From assembly GCF_013359935.1 (NCBI RefSeq), contig NZ_JABMCB010000187.1, positions 62,001 to 126,000 of the forward strand: a stretch of 64,000 nt of DNA. The letters run 5' to 3'. A program made the position numbers and the translations under genes. This DNA is from Paenibacillus xylanilyticus. GTDB lineage: Bacteria; Bacillota; Bacilli; Paenibacillales; Paenibacillaceae. Below are positions 62,714 to 64,000 of this stretch, one piece after another; within the stretch, counting starts at the first letter, position 1, and every line of letters begins with the position of its first letter. Below the pieces are notes generated by a model that saw only the letters and a list, made by a program, of their open reading frames with translations, did no database searches and was not told the DNA's origin.

Positions 62714-62820
62714 ACTAGACAAACCCATTCTTCAGTTCTATAAATCGAAGATGAGCTTTATGAATCCTGGTTAGAATAGAGGAACCTGTTAAAGTCGTAC
62801 TGATGAGGAGGAATGTATCG

Positions 62821-63981
62821 TTGGAACGTTTATGGACCAAGTCATTTATTTTGATGACAGTGGGGTTGCTTTTTTTATTCACTTCGTTTTATATGCTATA
62901 TCCGACTCTTCCGCTCTTCATTAAAGAGATGGGTGGCAATGAACGGCAAGTGGGGCTGGCGATGGGCGCCTTGATGTTGTCTTCTGTTGCATTCCGGCCC
63001 TTTGTCGGAGGATTGCTGGATCGGTTCGGCAGACGTCCATTTATGATCGGAGGGCTGCTTGTTTTTATTGCATCGATGTATATGTATAACTGGGTTGGCG
63101 GCATTCTGGTACTGATGGGACTACGGATTCTGCATGGGATGAGCTGGGCCATGTCCACGACTGCCATGATGACCGCCATCACGGACATGATTCCAGCCAA
63201 GCGCCGAGGGGAAGGGATGGGCTGGTTCAGCACCTCCATGACCTTTGCCATGGCAATTGGTCCGATGATTGGATTGGGTATCATGCAAGTTGACTCTTAT
63301 CAGAGCATGTTCCAGTTTGCCGCTGCACTATCTGTTGTTGCATTGCTGCTGACGCTGGGTGCTAAAATGCCGTTCAAGCCGATTACAGGTCAGAAGAAAA
63401 TTCAAATTTTCGAAAAATCCGTCCTGCCTGTCATGGCACCCATTTTCTTTTTGTTTGTTGCATATGGCGGGATTACCACTTTTGTTCCACTATTTGCGGC
63501 GGAAATACAAGTAAATTCCGGCACTTTTTTTCTGGTTTACGCAGCAACGCTTGCTCTTTCTCGTCCCATTGCAGGAAAACTCTCTGACCGAACCGGGGAG
63601 GTGGCTGTTATTGTGCCAGCCCTTATCATGACTATTTTGGCCCTGATTGTCTTAAGTTTTTCGACCAGTTTATTCGGATTACTGAGTTCTGCCGTTCTAT
63701 ACGGCATTGGCTTTGGTTCTGCACAGCCTGCTCTTCAAGCTATAACACTTCGCATGGCACCGAAGGATCGTCAAGGTGCGGCCAATGCCTTTTTCTCGAC
63801 CGCTACGGATTTGGGGATCGGTTTGGGTGCAATTTTACTGGGTTTGGTATCCGAATACACGAGCTACAGCGTTCTTTTTAGTGTCAGTGCGGTGTCTGTT
63901 TTGATTGCCCTTCTCCTGTTTACTTTGTATGTGAAACGTAAATCAATGCACATTGGGGAGAAGTCGGGTGCTTCAGAATGA
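62821..63981 (+). CDS. MFS transporter, drug-efflux type
   Basis: 386-aa transporter with 12 predicted helices. Motif A GGLLDRFGRRPFM after helix 2, repeated in the second half as GKLSDRTGEVAV; motif C-like TFAMAIGPMIGLG in helix 5. ATG 62803 opens the frame, but the ribosome site AGGAGG (62806-62811) lies inside it and is spaced for TTG 62821. Monocistronic as far as the window shows; nothing is seen in the last 19 bases. Confidence 0.88.
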   Translation: MERLWTKSFILMTVGLLFLFTSFYMLYPTLPLFIKEMGGNERQVGLAMGALMLSSVAFRPFVGGLLDRFGRRPFMIGGLLVFIASMYMYNWVGGILVLMGLRILHGMSWAMSTTAMMTAITDMIPAKRRGEGMGWFSTSMTFAMAIGPMIGLGIMQVDSYQSMFQFAAALSVVALLLTLGAKMPFKPITGQKKIQIFEKSVLPVMAPIFFLFVAYGGITTFVPLFAAEIQVNSGTFFLVYAATLALSRPIAGKLSDRTGEVAVIVPALIMTILALIVLSFSTSLFGLLSSAVLYGIGFGSAQPALQAITLRMAPKDRQGAANAFFSTATDLGIGLGAILLGLVSEYTSYSVLFSVSAVSVLIALLLFTLYVKRKSMHIGEKSGASE

Positions 63982-64000
63982 TGAGGCGTTTATAAGCAGA

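Overview
The window looks like chromosomal DNA of a Paenibacillus-type Gram-positive soil bacterium (inference, no database search). The evidence is strong AGGAGG-type ribosome sites, many TTG and GTG starts, sigma-A promoters, cre-like catabolite sites, YesM/YesN-style two-component systems, and two carbohydrate ABC loci made of a lipoprotein and two permeases with no ATPase gene. I see no rRNA, tRNA, insertion sequence, phage gene or CRISPR array.

Layout. 1-5.4 kb: S9 peptidase, an unknown protein, a GNAT acetyltransferase, a two-gene unit (unknown protein plus Asp-box propeller) and a membrane protein. 5.6-8.5 kb: NAD-malic enzyme and AEC carrier, as in Bacillus maeA-ywkB. 8.7-10.6 kb: DHDPS-family lyase divergent from a LysR regulator. 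10.6-21.5 kb: a polysaccharide locus with YesN/YesM-like regulators, lipoprotein, two permeases, a cytoplasmic heparinase II/III-family protein and a secreted BNR-4 propeller that may be a lyase. 21.8-28.8 kb: a compact cassette of GT2 glycosyltransferase, class III aminotransferase, zinc dehydrogenase, MFS transporter, DUF1349 protein, HAD phosphatase and a convergent AraC regulator. This is the least explained system here. 29-36 kb: a DAO oxidoreductase / coiled-coil protein / TetR operon, a P450 behind a palindromic operator, a DHA2 drug exporter divergent from a TetR gene, and a small NAD(P)-binding protein.

36-46.2 kb: a second glycan locus, probably for arabinose-containing polysaccharide, with an ArsR-like and an AraC regulator translationally coupled, a cytoplasmic GH43, lipoprotein and permeases behind a promoter overlapped by an exact cre match, a GH2 and a secreted GH43-CBM. 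The secreted GH43 would cut outside, the transporter import, and the cytoplasmic enzymes finish. 46.3-55.3 kb: a Drr-type ABC exporter, two OmpR/HisKA two-component systems with a UDG-fold protein between them, and a tandem pair of membrane-anchored alpha/beta hydrolases, the second frameshifted. The exporter and both hydrolase genes share an 11-bp-period TTCATA direct repeat upstream, so they are probably one regulon of the neighbouring response regulators. 55.6-64 kb: a small RGRG-rich protein with an ABC exporter, a MarR/threonine-aldolase operon with twin operators, a YqhC-like AraC regulator divergent from two aldo-keto reductases, and an MFS exporter.

Many start codons were moved from the longest ORF to fit the ribosome site; those choices are given in each entry.
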